From assembly GCA_026119935.1 (NCBI GenBank), contig JALRMH010000012.1, positions 62,001 through 126,000 on the forward strand: a DNA stretch of 64,000 nucleotides. The letters run 5' to 3'. The stretch comes from Endothia cerciana. Its lineage: Eukaryota > Ascomycota > Sordariomycetes > Diaporthales > Cryphonectriaceae. Positions 32,301 to 43,672 of this stretch are shown here, piece after piece. The position numbers and the translations under genes were made by a program. Numbering within the stretch: the stretch's first letter is position 1; each line of letters starts with the position of its first letter. Under the pieces are notes generated by a model. It was not told the DNA's origin, did not search any database, and worked only from the letters and a program-made list of their open reading frames with translations.

Positions 32301-33594
32301 ATTCGTGATCTTCTTGAACTCATCAACGGCCCTTGCCAGCCTGGAGATGAGCTCTTGTTTGCCTCGGTGGCCACCCTCGATAAGAATGCCCAGCTGCGAG
32401 ACGTCCACGAAATCCATCTGTCGGATTTTGGCCTCGAGCTCTAAGTCCTCCGGTCTCTTCAGGGCAGCTAGCCTGGGGAAGAGCATGTTGTGCACGTTCT
32501 CCGTGACGTAACGCTCTATCAGCCGCTCCACGACCGGCCCTGTCAAGTCGGTCGTCGCGCCCAGAAGTGAAAGCTGCTGTTTGTCGACACTTTGGAAGAG
32601 GTCGATCGCGTTCGTCACGGCCGTCTCGAGCGAGACCCGGAAGACTTCCTCATCGTCTTCCGCATAGAACGGCTCCAGGACCTTCTGCGCCCTCTGGCCG
32701 TTAGGAGACCTCTGGATCTGGGACATGCTGTTCGACCTAGCACTCTTAGTGGCCGCAGTGATGGGTCCATCCGGTGCAGGGTCCGGAATATGTGATGCTG
32801 ATGGTGGCGGCGGCAGTGGCCGCTCTATGACCAATGTGAACTCGCGGAACAGCTTCTCAAGCCCCGCCTGCATCTGCCTCGCGATGATCGGAAAGTGGTT
32901 GAGCAGGTCATGAAAGCTCTTGATCTCCTTCTTTCTGGGGACCATGGAGGAGTCACTGGTCTCGGACTGTGGCGATGCGCCGTTTTGTTGTAGTGCCATG
33001 GCCCTCCTCGTCCCCTCGACCAGCACTGCCGGCGTGATCTTAATCTCCTCCCATGATCCTACCAGTGGCCGCGATATGTAGTAGACTAGCCAGCCTCTAG
33101 GTTCTAGCGTGTCCGAGTACCATATCGCGTCTCCTAGGAGGTTGGCAGAGGCCAGCGCCTTGAAACCTGCCCTCCCGCCGTTAGCCCGGGCTCCCCAACA
33201 GGGCGGCCGCGTAAGAAATCAACCCACCTTTGTTCGTGTAGACCACATTGTCCTTGATGACGACATTCCTACCGTTGATCGTGTTATACTGCTTCGCCTT
33301 GCCCCTCATCTCGCGCAGGTTCGGCGTCGAGTCCTTCCCGCCGGCCGCCGGCCCGCCCCCGTTCGCGCCTCCCGACGGCTTGGTCGGGTCCTGTATGCGC
33401 AGGACATGGCTGGCGAGGAAGTCGTCGGCCGACACGGTCTCGGCGACGCTGGAGCCGGGGGCGGCCTCGGCCTCACGCGAGGTGAGGAGGACATCTGTGG
33501 TGGGGACCAGGAGGACGTGGTGCTGGACGGGACTGCACTGCGACGGGAGGGGGCTCTTGAAGAAGGCGGCGAGGAATGGGTTTAGGGGTTGCAT
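29334..33594 (-). CDS. VRL1: VPS9 / ankyrin / PX-BAR endosomal protein, Vrl1-like
   Basis: Two exons, complement of 29334-33166 and 33228-33594, give 1399 residues; the 61-bp intron splits a Gly codon. Exon 1 starts MQPLNPFLAAFFKSPLP. A VPS9 domain lies at about 340-515; NADTLVSLLLFVVIRAQ and GEMGYALSTFEA carry the expected catalytic Asp (about 458) and Tyr (about 499), so Rab5-type GEF activity is plausible. Ankyrin repeats follow at about 530-945 (for example GNTLLHIL, FTPLMVASKYGRFDVV). The C terminus resembles a PX domain (FEHLAKLLSMENP) plus a long helical BAR-like region. Yeast Vrl1, the VARP-like part of the VINE SNX-BAR coat with Vin1, has the same order of domains, so I infer an endosomal GEF/coat protein. 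It is divergent from the nitroreductase gene. Vrl1 is lost or mutated in many S. cerevisiae strains; here it appears intact. Confidence 0.85.
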
Positions 33595-34647
33595 TCATTC
33601 GACTGGTGTCCCGCGACGGCCTGTCGGTCGCTCCCTCTTCGCATTGATGGGCGGACTGGGGTTGCGTGAGCGGGCGCACGCGGGCGTGGAATTTGGGGGG
33701 GGGGGGGGGGGCGGTTGGAGACAGGGTCGAGCTGATGTCACCGGCGGATGGTCCTGCTGTAGGGCATGGACTTCAGATACAGGGCTGCTGGAGCGGATCT
33801 AGGCGAGTCAGATGGATGTGAGCACAATGTAGTGTGGTCAGTAGTTCATCTGGCAAGTCAGGAAGTCGACGGCGTTGGGGTGAAGAAAGGCATGCGTGCA
33901 GAAGGGATGGGGCTGAAGTCGCAGGTAAGTAGGATGTGTTAGACTCAGGAGAGCTCGGCACCATTTGGCAAGTCAGCTGTGACTTCATCCAATCAGTGGG
34001 CCTGGCTCCCCTGTGCCCAGCCTTGGACCGGGGAAGCTTGGGGCCTGTGGGGAATCCCGCGCCGGGGCCATGGGACTAGAGACCCGTGTCTGCTTTCACA
34101 TGCTTCCCAACATCCATGGCCTGCTTCGTCTCCTGTATGGTTTTCCAGAGGCGGTCAGACTAGATTTTATTGTAGCATAGACTGAGCAGTCCTCAAGCTG
34201 CTCAGCAGGTTCCAGATTCTACATTGAGGCCAGGGCAACCTCGTCTAGTTTATAGCCCCTAAGCCCTCAGATCCCACGACTCCAAGTTTACCAGACACAT
34301 GGATCCCTGACAATAATGATGCCACCGCCAATTGGGCAGCATCTCCAAATGAGATGATGGGCCTGGTCATGATGTCAGTCCACATATACCAAGCGCTGTC
34401 TACCTATGTTACAACCAGGAGGACAGCATCATGCGAGTTCAGTACACAGTACCTATGCCTCCGGATGCCTCCCGGATGCCCCGGGCACTCAAAGCAGGAC
34501 TACAGGCTCTTATCTAAATTTACTCAATAACGCCCGCTACGTACCCCAGCTAACTCGCTCGATCCTCCCTACGATTCTGGAGACGTAAATGGAAGATAGA
34601 CAGCTGTAGGATCTATCTAGACAGTAGGGCGCTTCACCATTACCACG
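33595..34647. other. Divergent intergenic region
   Basis: About 1 kb between the divergent Vrl1-like and nitroreductase genes. It contains a G run of about 14 near 33698-33711 and no supported gene; likely a shared promoter region. Confidence 0.5.
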
Positions 34648-35463
34648 ATGGCGGCTCAGACCACATCGCAGTCCAACACCGAGCACTCGGTATCATCCAT
34701 CACCGTCCACGATGCCATTACCTCACGTCACGCCAGCCGGGAATACCTCCCCGACCCCGTCCCCCTTCCGACCCTCTACCGGGCCCTCAGCCTGGCCTCG
34801 CACGCCCCCTCGAACTCCAACGTGCAGCCCTGGCGCCTCTGGGTCCGACCTCCCTCCCTCCCTCCCCCCCCCCCACCCCATCTATCAAAAACGTGGACGG
34901 GAAGGGGGCGCGGGAAGAACAGCAAGTGCTGACCTCAAGGGTTACATACATAGGTGCTTACCGGACTGCCTCTCGCCCGCCTAAAGACCACCCTGATGGA
35001 GCACGCCTCCTCGGGCGAGGAACCCAACATACCGCCCCTCCCGCCCTGGGCCTCCACGTTCCGCAGCCAGCTCGGCAGGCTCATCTACGGCGGCGGCTGG
35101 TCAATCCCGCGCGGGGACAAGGAGGGCAGGCGGGCCGCCGTGCTGCGCAACTTCGAGTTCTTCGGCGCCCCGGTGGGGTGCATCGTGTGCATGAGAGACG
35201 ACCTGGACAAGGCGGACGCGCTGAGCGTGGGCATGTACCTGCAGACGCTGGTCCTGGCGCTGAGGGCCGACGGGGTCGACACTTGTGTACAGGTGAGCAT
35301 CGCCGGGTACCCGGACGTCGTGAGGGAGACGGTGGGGATACCCGAGGATTATGTAGTTATCTGCGGAATGGCCGTGGGATATGAGGACAAGGGGGCTAGG
35401 ATAAATGGGATGAGGCCACCAAAGCTGGGTTGGGAGGAGACAACGGTGATACTGTCTGACTAG
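34648..35463 (+). CDS. Nitroreductase family flavoprotein
   Basis: Two exons (34648-34842, 34954-35463) give 234 residues. SRHASREYLPDPVP near residues 27-40 is the FMN-phosphate-binding SRxSxRxF-type start of the family, and SNVQPWRLWV is the NxQPWRF-like flavin loop. The C-terminal half has GMYLQTLVLALRADGVDTC and VGYEDKGARINGMR, as in nitroreductase-like domains. It would bind FMN and reduce nitro or quinone-like compounds with NAD(P)H; the natural substrate is unknown. No targeting signal, probably cytosolic. The 111-bp intron carries a C run, and its donor is GTCCGA, weaker than usual. Phase 0 across the junction and the family match support it. Confidence 0.87.
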
Positions 35464-36229
35464 AGCACATTGGTGGTGATATGGGGGTTCACTTACTCCA
35501 AAAAGGTGAACATATACTCAGTATCGGAACAATCATGTTGTGCTTCTCATTCTTCCCTTGATGAGACTGGTGATAATGAACGACTGCAAATACCCCATGC
35601 TCTGCTCAAGTTCAGAGACTCCAGGGAAGATATGTGCCACCCCAAAGAATACATTGGGGACTAGACCCTCTGAAAAATCAAAACGTCGGTGATATCATGG
35701 TAAATGCTCAAAACACCCCCAACTCCAGCAACCCTTGGCGACCGACCTGAAATACAACGTTTATGTCAACGCGACATCCCGTCTCGGGGCGTTCACACAG
35801 GAGAAGGCAAAAGCCACCACGTGAGTCGATGGCCTGCTTTGCGTTCCGACTCATCAGTTTCGTTTGCTAATACCCACTGGATCGCGGGGTTCTGCCTATA
35901 CCTCCAGGAAATGCGCTCAACAGCTCGTGGGTAGCCAAGCCAGAGGGCTTGAGTTTGACGCGACAGCCGTGAAGAGCTGGCAGGTGGCCTGTAGGTTCTA
36001 CATAGAACTGGGCCAGAAACGAGAAGCCACGACGCGAGTCAAAGTGACACGGCTGTTGCCATGGTGTCTCGGAGCGGCGATAGTCGCCCCAGGGCCGTTT
36101 TGAGACCGCTGTTCACAGGCAGGCCGAGCTAGTCGGAACAATCTGATCCGATGCCGTGAGTCGCAAGCTCTCACCCACCACAGACTCGAGGCTCGGAGGA
36201 ATCCAAAGCGCGACACGTGAACCCATATC
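35464..36229. other. Intergenic region
   Basis: No gene seen between the 3' ends of the convergent nitroreductase and PPPDE-peptidase genes. Confidence 0.5.
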
Positions 36230-36988
36230 TTATCGCTGCTGTTCACCACGGTTCTCGCCGCCGGAGTTCCTTTCACCAGGTTTCGGGGCAGGGTCGTCAC
36301 TTTTGCTCCGGAGATCGACCAGTCGAGGTGCTTCACTAGATGCCCGCAGCATCCTAGACCTCTCATCCGAATCGCTCTCGTCATCTAGCAGGTCACCACC
36401 CTGCGTGTCGTACTCCGGCGGCTCAATCCAATCTCTAGGCACGATACAAGGGAGAGCCACCCCGATGCTCGCAGCCCTGTTCAACCAGCTAGGTCCGCTC
36501 CGGCCCGTTAGTCTCTGGCAGAGGTACGCCGTGAAGTGGTTGCAGTTCTTTGTCAGGAGGTTATATGCCGTCCCCTGAAACTCGTTCGAGACCTCATGGA
36601 TGATCGCATCGATCTCGTTCTGTGGGGACAGCGTGAAGCCGTGTAATATTTCCTGCTTGAAGGTACCTCCGGGGGGGAGGGTCCTGGGCTTGGTCCAGTA
36701 GACGCCGGTTACTCCGCGCTTGTCGTGCCCGCCGTATGCGTATTCTTTGCCATTGATGACAACACCGGAATGGAGGAGTGAGGATCCTACGGTCCATAGC
36801 AGTGACGCGAACCTGCCAGGCTGCGCAGTGTTAGCTGGGATCTGGGGGTGCATATATCAGCGGGTATGGGTAGACGGCGCGCGTACTGGTAGGAGATCAT
36901 AGACATTGATGACGATCTCGGTCTTTTGCAGAGACAACGTCGACCGGTGGGACCTGACCGACTTTGACGATGACTTCTTTGGTGCCAT
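36230..36988 (-). CDS. DeSI-like PPPDE thiol peptidase
   Basis: Two exons, complement of 36230-36820 and 36887-36988, give 230 residues. A basic N-terminal tail (MAPKKSSSKSVRSHRS) leads into VINVYDLLPPGRF, the first PPPDE strand. The catalytic pair is His51 in SLLHSGVVINGKEYAYGGH and Cys127 in LLTKNCNHFTAYLC. The family (desumoylating isopeptidase/PPPDE) removes SUMO or ubiquitin from targets. After about residue 165 the tail is acidic then basic, Ser/Asp-rich (GGDLLDDESDSDERSR) and looks disordered. An in-frame upstream ATG exists, but MAPKK is the natural start. Divergent from OLA1. Confidence 0.88.
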
Positions 36989-38153
36989 CGTGACTGCCCC
37001 TGTGGAGAGCGTTCTCGCAAGGGCGAGGATGTGGTTGTGGGAGGGATGAACCCCTGGAGGGGGGGGGGAGGTCGAAAGTCCAGGTCCAAGGGCACGTGTG
37101 GGTGATAACGATTCCGTCATCAGCCTCAGCCTGTCACCTGGCCGTGCGAGTTGCAGGAGGAAAGCTCCTGACGAGAGGCAGCTGGAAGAGGTAGCTGAAA
37201 CGCCCGAGAGATTCCGTGAGACTGAAACGGAGCCCCTCACTCGGAACTTGCGACCGCATACGAGGCCGTGGTTGTCATGGAGGTGTGTTGGCTAGGTCGA
37301 CGGCGGCCGAACCGTAGCCTGTAGGGAAGGGAGGGGAAACGGATGGGATTGGGCTGGACTTGACTCGACGTTGGCGCTTCCTATTCCGGCGCTCTCAGCA
37401 ATCCTGGGTTGGGTCCTTTTGCTTGGGCGCCGTGGCCGTGGGCGAGCGACCTTGGCCGAGCTTATCAGCCATGCTCACACCAAGGCCCCTGCTCGCTGAC
37501 ATCCAGTGCATCTCCAAGGCGTCACTCCAGGGCGCTGGCCTCGGAGAGCTGGAACGAGGAACCCCCCAAGTCCCTCCCCACCTGTATCATGCGGGGAAGT
37601 ACCGGAGGCTTGGTTTCTCCTGTTTCCGTTAGAGAGACGCTGCAACCCCTACCGTACAGTACGTGTGTTCCTGGCCCATGCCTCCTCTCTGGCCCGGGGG
37701 CTGGGCTGCGGCTCGTCATTTCAGTTGGCTGCCCCACGCTCCAACCTTGGAAGCAAGCTGCAAATTTTTGAGCTCGGCGGGACTTCACAGCCCTCCCAGA
37801 ACCAAACCCACTCCCAACCCCGCCTTCATACTTCTCCTCTCCTCCCCTTCAACGCGAGACGAGGGGCGTACTCGGGAACCGAATCACCATTCCAGCGAGG
37901 CCCCAGACGAGGTTCTATCTGCTGCGAATCTTCGCGCCGGCCTCAACTTCGCAGTCGAAACAGGCTGACGCTGGGCTGGAAACAGCCCTTGAAGGCCGCG
38001 ACCACGTCCTCGCTTCTGCATCCCCCGCTCTCCTTCTCTTCTGTCTCTCGCGCCCTTTCTTCACCCGCAGCTAGCTCTGCTTTTCAACCGCACCGCGTGC
38101 TTAGCTGCACGTCCGTCCGCCTCTCCACTCGTCCCTATTCCAAAAAGAAGAAG
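36989..38153. other. Divergent promoter region of the PPPDE and OLA1 genes
   Basis: No separate gene seen. From 37506 a frame is open into OLA1, but it shows no conserved residues and is read as 5' leader. The 37960-38150 stretch is pyrimidine-rich, typical of strong housekeeping promoters in fungi. Confidence 0.5.
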
Positions 38154-39742
38154 ATGCCTCCCAAGAAGCAGGCCGAGCCGGAGAAGATCCTGCTGGGCCG
38201 TCCCGGCAACAGCCTGAAGAGTGGAATCGTAAGCTCTTGAAACCCTCCCCGGCCCCCAGGCCCGACCACACGCATGTACAGGTCGCCCTCTGACTCTCCT
38301 TCAGGTCGGCCTAGCAAACGTCGGAAAATCCACCCTGTTCCAGGCCATCACCAAGTGCCACCTGGGCAACCCAGCCAACTTTCCCTACGCCACAATTGAT
38401 CCCGAAGAGGCCCGCGTTATCGTCCCCGACGAGCGATATGACTGGTTGTGCGACAAGTTCAGACCAAAGTCTCGGGTCCCCGCCAACCTGACCGTCTATG
38501 ATATCGCTGGTCTGACCCGCGGTGCTTCTACCGGTGCCGGCCTGGGTAACGCCTTCTTGTCCCACATTCGTGCCGTCGATGCCGTCTTCCAGGTGGTGCG
38601 CTGCTTCGACGATGCTGAGATCATCCACGTCGAGGGTGACGTGAACCCTACTCGTGATTTGGACATCATCGCCGAGGAGTTGAGGCTCAAGGACATCGAG
38701 TTCGTGGAGAAGGCCCTAGAGAACCAGAAGAAGAAGACCAGACAAGGTGGCCAGAGCCTGGAGCAGAAGAAGGCGAGAGAAGAGGAGGCAACGATAGAAC
38801 GGATCCTGCAGTGGCTCAAGGACGGCAAGGACGTCCGGCACGGCAACTGGACACCCAAGGAGGTAAGCCACCTTTATGCTGTTCATCCTAACCGCCCTCC
38901 AATCACTTCCCCCCGTGTAATCGGTTATACCGAGCACATCTTCATGATGACAAAAGGCCATAGTGCCTGATCTAATCCCAGCTCGTCGAATGCCTCCCAA
39001 AACAACGCAGAGTGCATACTGAGATAAAATTTCGTCTGACTTTCAACACCCAATTCATCGTTGTGTTTCGGCCTGATTGCTCTTGGGCAAGACTCGCTAA
39101 CATCATCGCCAGGTCGAGGTCATCAACCCCCTTTTCCTGCTCACTGCCAAGCCCGTGGTCTTCCTCGTCAACCTGTCAGAGAAGGACTATATCCGAAAGA
39201 AGAACAAGCACTTGCCTAAGATCGCCGAATGGTGCAAGGAGCACGCACCTGGCGATCCCATCATTCCCATCTCGGTGTGTCTCGAGGAGCGCTTGTCTCA
39301 GTTTGAGAATGACGACCAGGTGACGGAGGAGTGCAAGAACATCGGCGCCGACTCGGCACTACCGAAGGTCATAGTTCAGATGCGCAAGGTCTTGAACCTG
39401 GGCAGCTTCTTCACGGTTGGTCCTGATGAGGTACGGCAATGGACCATTCGGAATGGCACGAAGGCACCTCAAGCTGCCGGTGTCATTCACGGTGACTTCG
39501 AGAAGACCTTCATCCAGGCTATCGTGTACAATTTCACGACCCTGAAGGAGCTCGGTGACGAGGCAGAGGTGAAGGCCAAGGGTAAGATGATGACAAAGGG
39601 CAAGGACTACGTCGTACAAGACGGAGACATGTGAGTGATGAGATTCCAAGCGCCCCCCCCCCCCCCGTTTCCCCTAGCAAGAGTTACCGCTAATGGAGCC
39701 CTGTCTAGCTTGCTCATCAAAGCCGGTGCCGCGAAAGGCTAA
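38154..39742 (+). CDS. OLA1: Obg-like ATPase 1 (YchF/OLA1)
   Basis: Four exons (38154-38228, 38305-38862, 39113-39630, 39709-39742) give 394 residues, the standard length. The start MPPKKQAEPEKILLGRPGNS is canonical. G1 is VGLANVGKST (26-35) and G3 is DIAGLTRGAS. The nucleotide-specificity motif is NLSEKD instead of NKxD, the mark of YchF proteins that prefer ATP. The C-terminal TGS domain begins around LGSFFTVGPDEVRQWTIRNG and ends GDILLIKAGAAKG. OLA1 is a cytosolic, ribosome-associated ATPase linked to translation and stress control. Intron 3 contains a C run of about 16. The ATG follows a CT-rich leader. Confidence 0.97.
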
Positions 39743-40703
39743 ACTAGCCGTGGTCGTGAAAGCGGTAGCGAAACAATTGAAGAATGATCCTCAGGTCATC
39801 GAGTCCAAGGGCATGGCACCTGCAATAGAGAAAGCCCCGACCTTGCCTGAGACCTCGAATTATTGTACGACCAGCATGTCGCTTGCAGCTATTGTGGCCT
39901 TTTTGTACCCCCGTGTGCATAGTACCTCGCCCAATATTTCGTGTCCACATGAAGTGAAGGAGTAGGTGAAGATGATCTGGGCCCTCTGCACATCACATCG
40001 CAGAAATGCTATCGATGCAGGATTGTTCAGACCTGGCGCGGCCCAAATTATCCAGAGACCGACATTAAGACTCGTCCTCTTCTGTGTCCTTTATTTCTGT
40101 GATTCTGGTTTCTTGACACTTAGTTGAGCCAATCTTAATCACAGTTGAGTCGGGAATGAAACACTAGATGCGACCTGGCGATGTGGAGTGGATTGGCGCT
40201 TAGGTAGGACCTTGAAAAAGCCAGTAACCCATTGGCTCCATGAAGACGCGAACGATACTAAACGTCCTGTCTAAGATGCTCTATGAACACATCTCGTGTT
40301 CACGGTCCATGTTTCCTGTGCTCATTCAGTGGCTCTACGCACCAAATCAGACCAGGCCTAGGCTTTAGTCCGTGATTGGGTGCTGCTGCCTACCATCCCC
40401 AGCTAGCGACTCCGGCCCCCGATTATTTTCTGCTTGGCGTATTCCTCGTGATGAACAACACTTTAGGAATAACCGTACTATGGCACTCAAGGGTCAGGTT
40501 TTTGTAGGCACCAGCTGCTGCCTAGCCTCGACTACACCGCAGCCCGCATGAAGCAGTGTGCTCTCACACATCTATATATAAGAATCGCGTCCATCACCGT
40601 CCGCTTCCTGGTTTGATACCCGCGCGCCAGAGGACTCTACGGGATCACTTCTCTAAACCAGACTCTGGCATACTATTTTCCCCGTTGGACTTTCCTTCGG
40701 AAA
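39743..40703. other. Intergenic region
   Basis: No gene seen between OLA1 and the DUF4246 gene. A TATA-like stretch sits near 40572-40582. Confidence 0.5.
40572..40582 (+). promoter_or_regulatory. TATA-like element of the DUF4246 gene
   Basis: CTATATATAAG lies about 125 bases before the ATG at 40704. Confidence 0.45.
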
Positions 40704-42962
40704 ATGTCTAACGACACTCAGAGTTATCCGGGCCTGGGGCTGCAGATCCGGTTCTGGGCACCGTCCGAGCCGGACTCCTGGCGCGACCCTCCGCCGTCGT
40801 ATCCAATCGGCAGCCACCCGAACGTCCCGGGATCGTGCTCGGAACTGCTCCCCGTGCGCGAGGTCGCCATGATGGCGGTCATGGAGCGCCTGACGGACAA
40901 AGCGGAGTGGCACCGCAAGGTGTTTGACGAGGAGATCGTGGGCAAGTGGCGGGCGGAGGCGCTAGCCATCCCGGATAACGAGTGGATGAAGATCGCTGCA
41001 ACGCCGGGAAGTGATTGGGCGAGGACAACCGAGAGGGTGAGGCATGGGCCGTCCGGGACGGTCACGGAGGAGCCCCCGAGCTGTGAGGGATGGGGGGTTC
41101 TGAACGGGGCGGCCTTCGATTTCGTGAGGTCTCCCCTCCCGGAATCGTTTGAGCTCGAGCAAGCGCTCACTGACTTCGGCACAGTGTATCGAGGAGATGC
41201 GGAGCAAGGCCCGCTATTATGAGAAGACCGGCTTGGTCCCTACGCTCGACGCCTGTGCTGCGGTTGTCAAGTCGGATATCGCGGTCAAGGGCAGCCTCCG
41301 TGATGCTCTGAGGCAGGCGTTCAGGAGGCTCAAGGACGACCAAGTGGATAGCCCCGACTGGCACCCCAACTCGGGAGACATGGTCCAAGACCTCGTTCAC
41401 CCATCCATGTACCCACTCGTCTGCGGTCGAAGCAAGGTATTCAGAGGCGAAGTCGTCGGCGTCTCAGACGCGATCGAGAAGTGGGCCGGGAAGGGCGAGG
41501 TCATTAAAGCGAACCCGCCGACCGGCCAGACCCAGCATGTGTTATGGGACAACGTGCCCGACAGTTACTGGTCTGGCACATACCAGTGGCTCCCGTCGAA
41601 TGTCACCTTCGGGGACGACGGCAGCGTCAGGCTGACCAGCTACATCAACAATCTGCACCCGACGAAGTATCCGGAGATCTACGCCGCAGTTGAGCAGATG
41701 ATTGGGACGGCAATCCCTGCGTGGGATCAGTGTCTTTTGTCATACAAGGGGTACAAATTTCGGGGGCCCGGGCGCAAGGGTTCGCGGTTCGCGATTCCGG
41801 AAGACGCTGACGACGAAGTGGCGGAAAATTGGGTTCCGTCTAACGCGGCTGGGATGGCCGATGCCAGAGTTGATCTCAGCCAAGAGGCAGAGGACGACTG
41901 GCTGGACGACGAGACCGAGCAGAAATGGAAAATCCTGCGGAAGCCGGTCCTCAGGGAGCCGAAGCCTTATGTTGAGGTTAATTACGATCCGTACACAACA
42001 CCGGAGGGCGTGGAAAATCGTATGGGGGGCCTGTTTAGGAAGTTCAAGGACCGCGGGCTGCAGGTCATCGTCAAGATGGCCTCGGTCGAGCTCACGCCTG
42101 ACAAGCCCGAGTTTCCGGCGGGGGGCTGGCATGTGAGTCAAGGCGAGGACGTTTCGTGGTTGAGACGGTGATGCTGACCATGGACCTCCAGATCGAGGGC
42201 ATGCTCAACGAGAAGATTTGTGCTACAGCGCTGTACTATCTTGACAGTGAGAACATCACTGATTCCAGTCTTGCCTTCCGGATGCGGACGTCGAACCATC
42301 AGGATGATCTTCAAGACCAAGTCGGCCAAGACAGTTATAATTGGCTGGAGCATTATTACGGCACAGACTTCGGGCATGGATGGGACAGCTGCATCCAGAA
42401 CTATGGCAGCGTCGACACCCGCGAGGGACGTCTGCTTGCCTTTCCAAACGTCTTGTGAGTGTTACCGCGTACAGACCCCACACGCATGTCATTCATGTAC
42501 TCACATCATCTTCTCACCCCATCCAGCCAACATCGCGTCTCCTCCTTCAAGCTCGCCGACCCGACCAAACCCGGCCACCGGCGCTTCATCGCGCTCTGGC
42601 TCGTGGACCCGTACATGCGCATCCTCTCGACGGCGAACGTGCCGCCCCAGCAGCAAGGCTGGTGGGTCGAATCCGCATTCGGCAGGTCGGCGGACAGCCG
42701 GAGGTCAGCGGCAGACAAGCTCCCCGCCGAGGTGGTGCAGTTGCTCCGCGAGGAGGGTGTCGCGCTGGGGGAGGGATCCGAGAAGGCGACGAGGCTGCCG
42801 CCGGAGCTGCTGGATATCGTCCGCAACCAGTTCAGCTTGGGCACGATGGGCTTGCGGGAGGCGAGGGACTACCGCCTGGCGCTGATGGAGGAGAGGACGG
42901 CGCACCAGGAGGATGCGCAGGACAACTGGAGGAGAGAGGGTTATAACTTTTGTGAGCACTAG
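40704..42962 (+). CDS. DUF4246 protein, possible Fe(II)-dependent dioxygenase fold
   Basis: Four exons (40704-41123, 41185-42132, 42192-42454, 42527-42962) give 688 residues, and all phases close. Sequence landmarks of DUF4246 are CIEEMRSKARYYEKTG, HPSMYPLVCGRSKV, WLPSNV, INNLHP and PPEFPAGGWH-type KPEFPAGGWH. Across the second splice site it reads GGWHIEGMLNEKICATALYY, and further on FQHRVSSFKLADPTKPGHRR then FIALWLVDP. The HxE and the later QHRV plus RR suggest the metal and co-substrate ligands of a 2-oxoglutarate/Fe(II) dioxygenase fold; this is my inference, as the family has no assigned reaction that I know. No signal peptide. The family is multicopy in ascomycetes. Confidence 0.88.
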
Positions 42963-43672
42963 CTGGGTGGTATAGATGTGTGTTTGTTGGAATTTCCAAG
43001 ATGCATCTTCCAATGCTCAAGGCCGGTGTTGCTGTTGGAGCTCATGCGCGGGTCTCACCTTGTTCCTTCTTTTCTTTCTGTCCTTCCTCTCCTCTGGTTC
43101 TTGGCGAGAGTGTGGGCGAGGATCTGGGCTGGAAGGGGGGAGTGGAAAAGCTTGTGAACTTACCCTAGACCTGAATCCTGAAATCATTGCATGCAATTCT
43201 GATGGATGCTGCAGGCAGAAAGCGCCCGCGGCACCCCAGTGGAAGCTGCACGCCTCGCTGATGACACGACCATACGGGACTTGCTGCATGAGGTACATAG
43301 TACATAGTACGCAATATGGATGGCTCGATTGAAAACCCAAAAAAATCCGAACCATCAATTCTTCAAGGGCTGGGTTCTTTCTCCCCCTCTGTCACCATCC
43401 CCTTCCAACCGTCCAATCCCCCTCACCAACCCACGCAAGCCCAGCCAGGTAGCTCACTACTCCATTGTGGGGTGAGCATCTACCTATCAGAGTAATTGTT
43501 AGCGTCGGCGGTCGGTCATCTCAGCCGCCTGCAACCAAGAACTATCCTCCCAATACATATATTTATACCGGCTTCCTACTGTGCATCATGTCCCTCAAAC
43601 ACTCGCTTCCCGCACTGCGCGCTTCAGATCTGCAGGTCATTGTCTTCTGGCGTCGAAATATTGGCCGTCGCT
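42963..43672. other. Intergenic region and promoter
   Basis: No gene seen between the DUF4246 gene and the peptidase gene. A short TACATAG-type repeat lies near 43291-43310. A TATA-like stretch lies at 43556-43567. Confidence 0.5.
43556..43567 (+). promoter_or_regulatory. TATA-like element of the TAP-like peptidase gene
   Basis: CATATATTTATA lies about 110 bases before the ATG at 43673. Confidence 0.4.

Noticed and set aside
37506..38240. Open frame upstream of and in frame with OLA1
   Set aside because: OLA1 starts canonically at MPPKKQ; the upstream part has no conserved residues and lies in a CT-rich leader.
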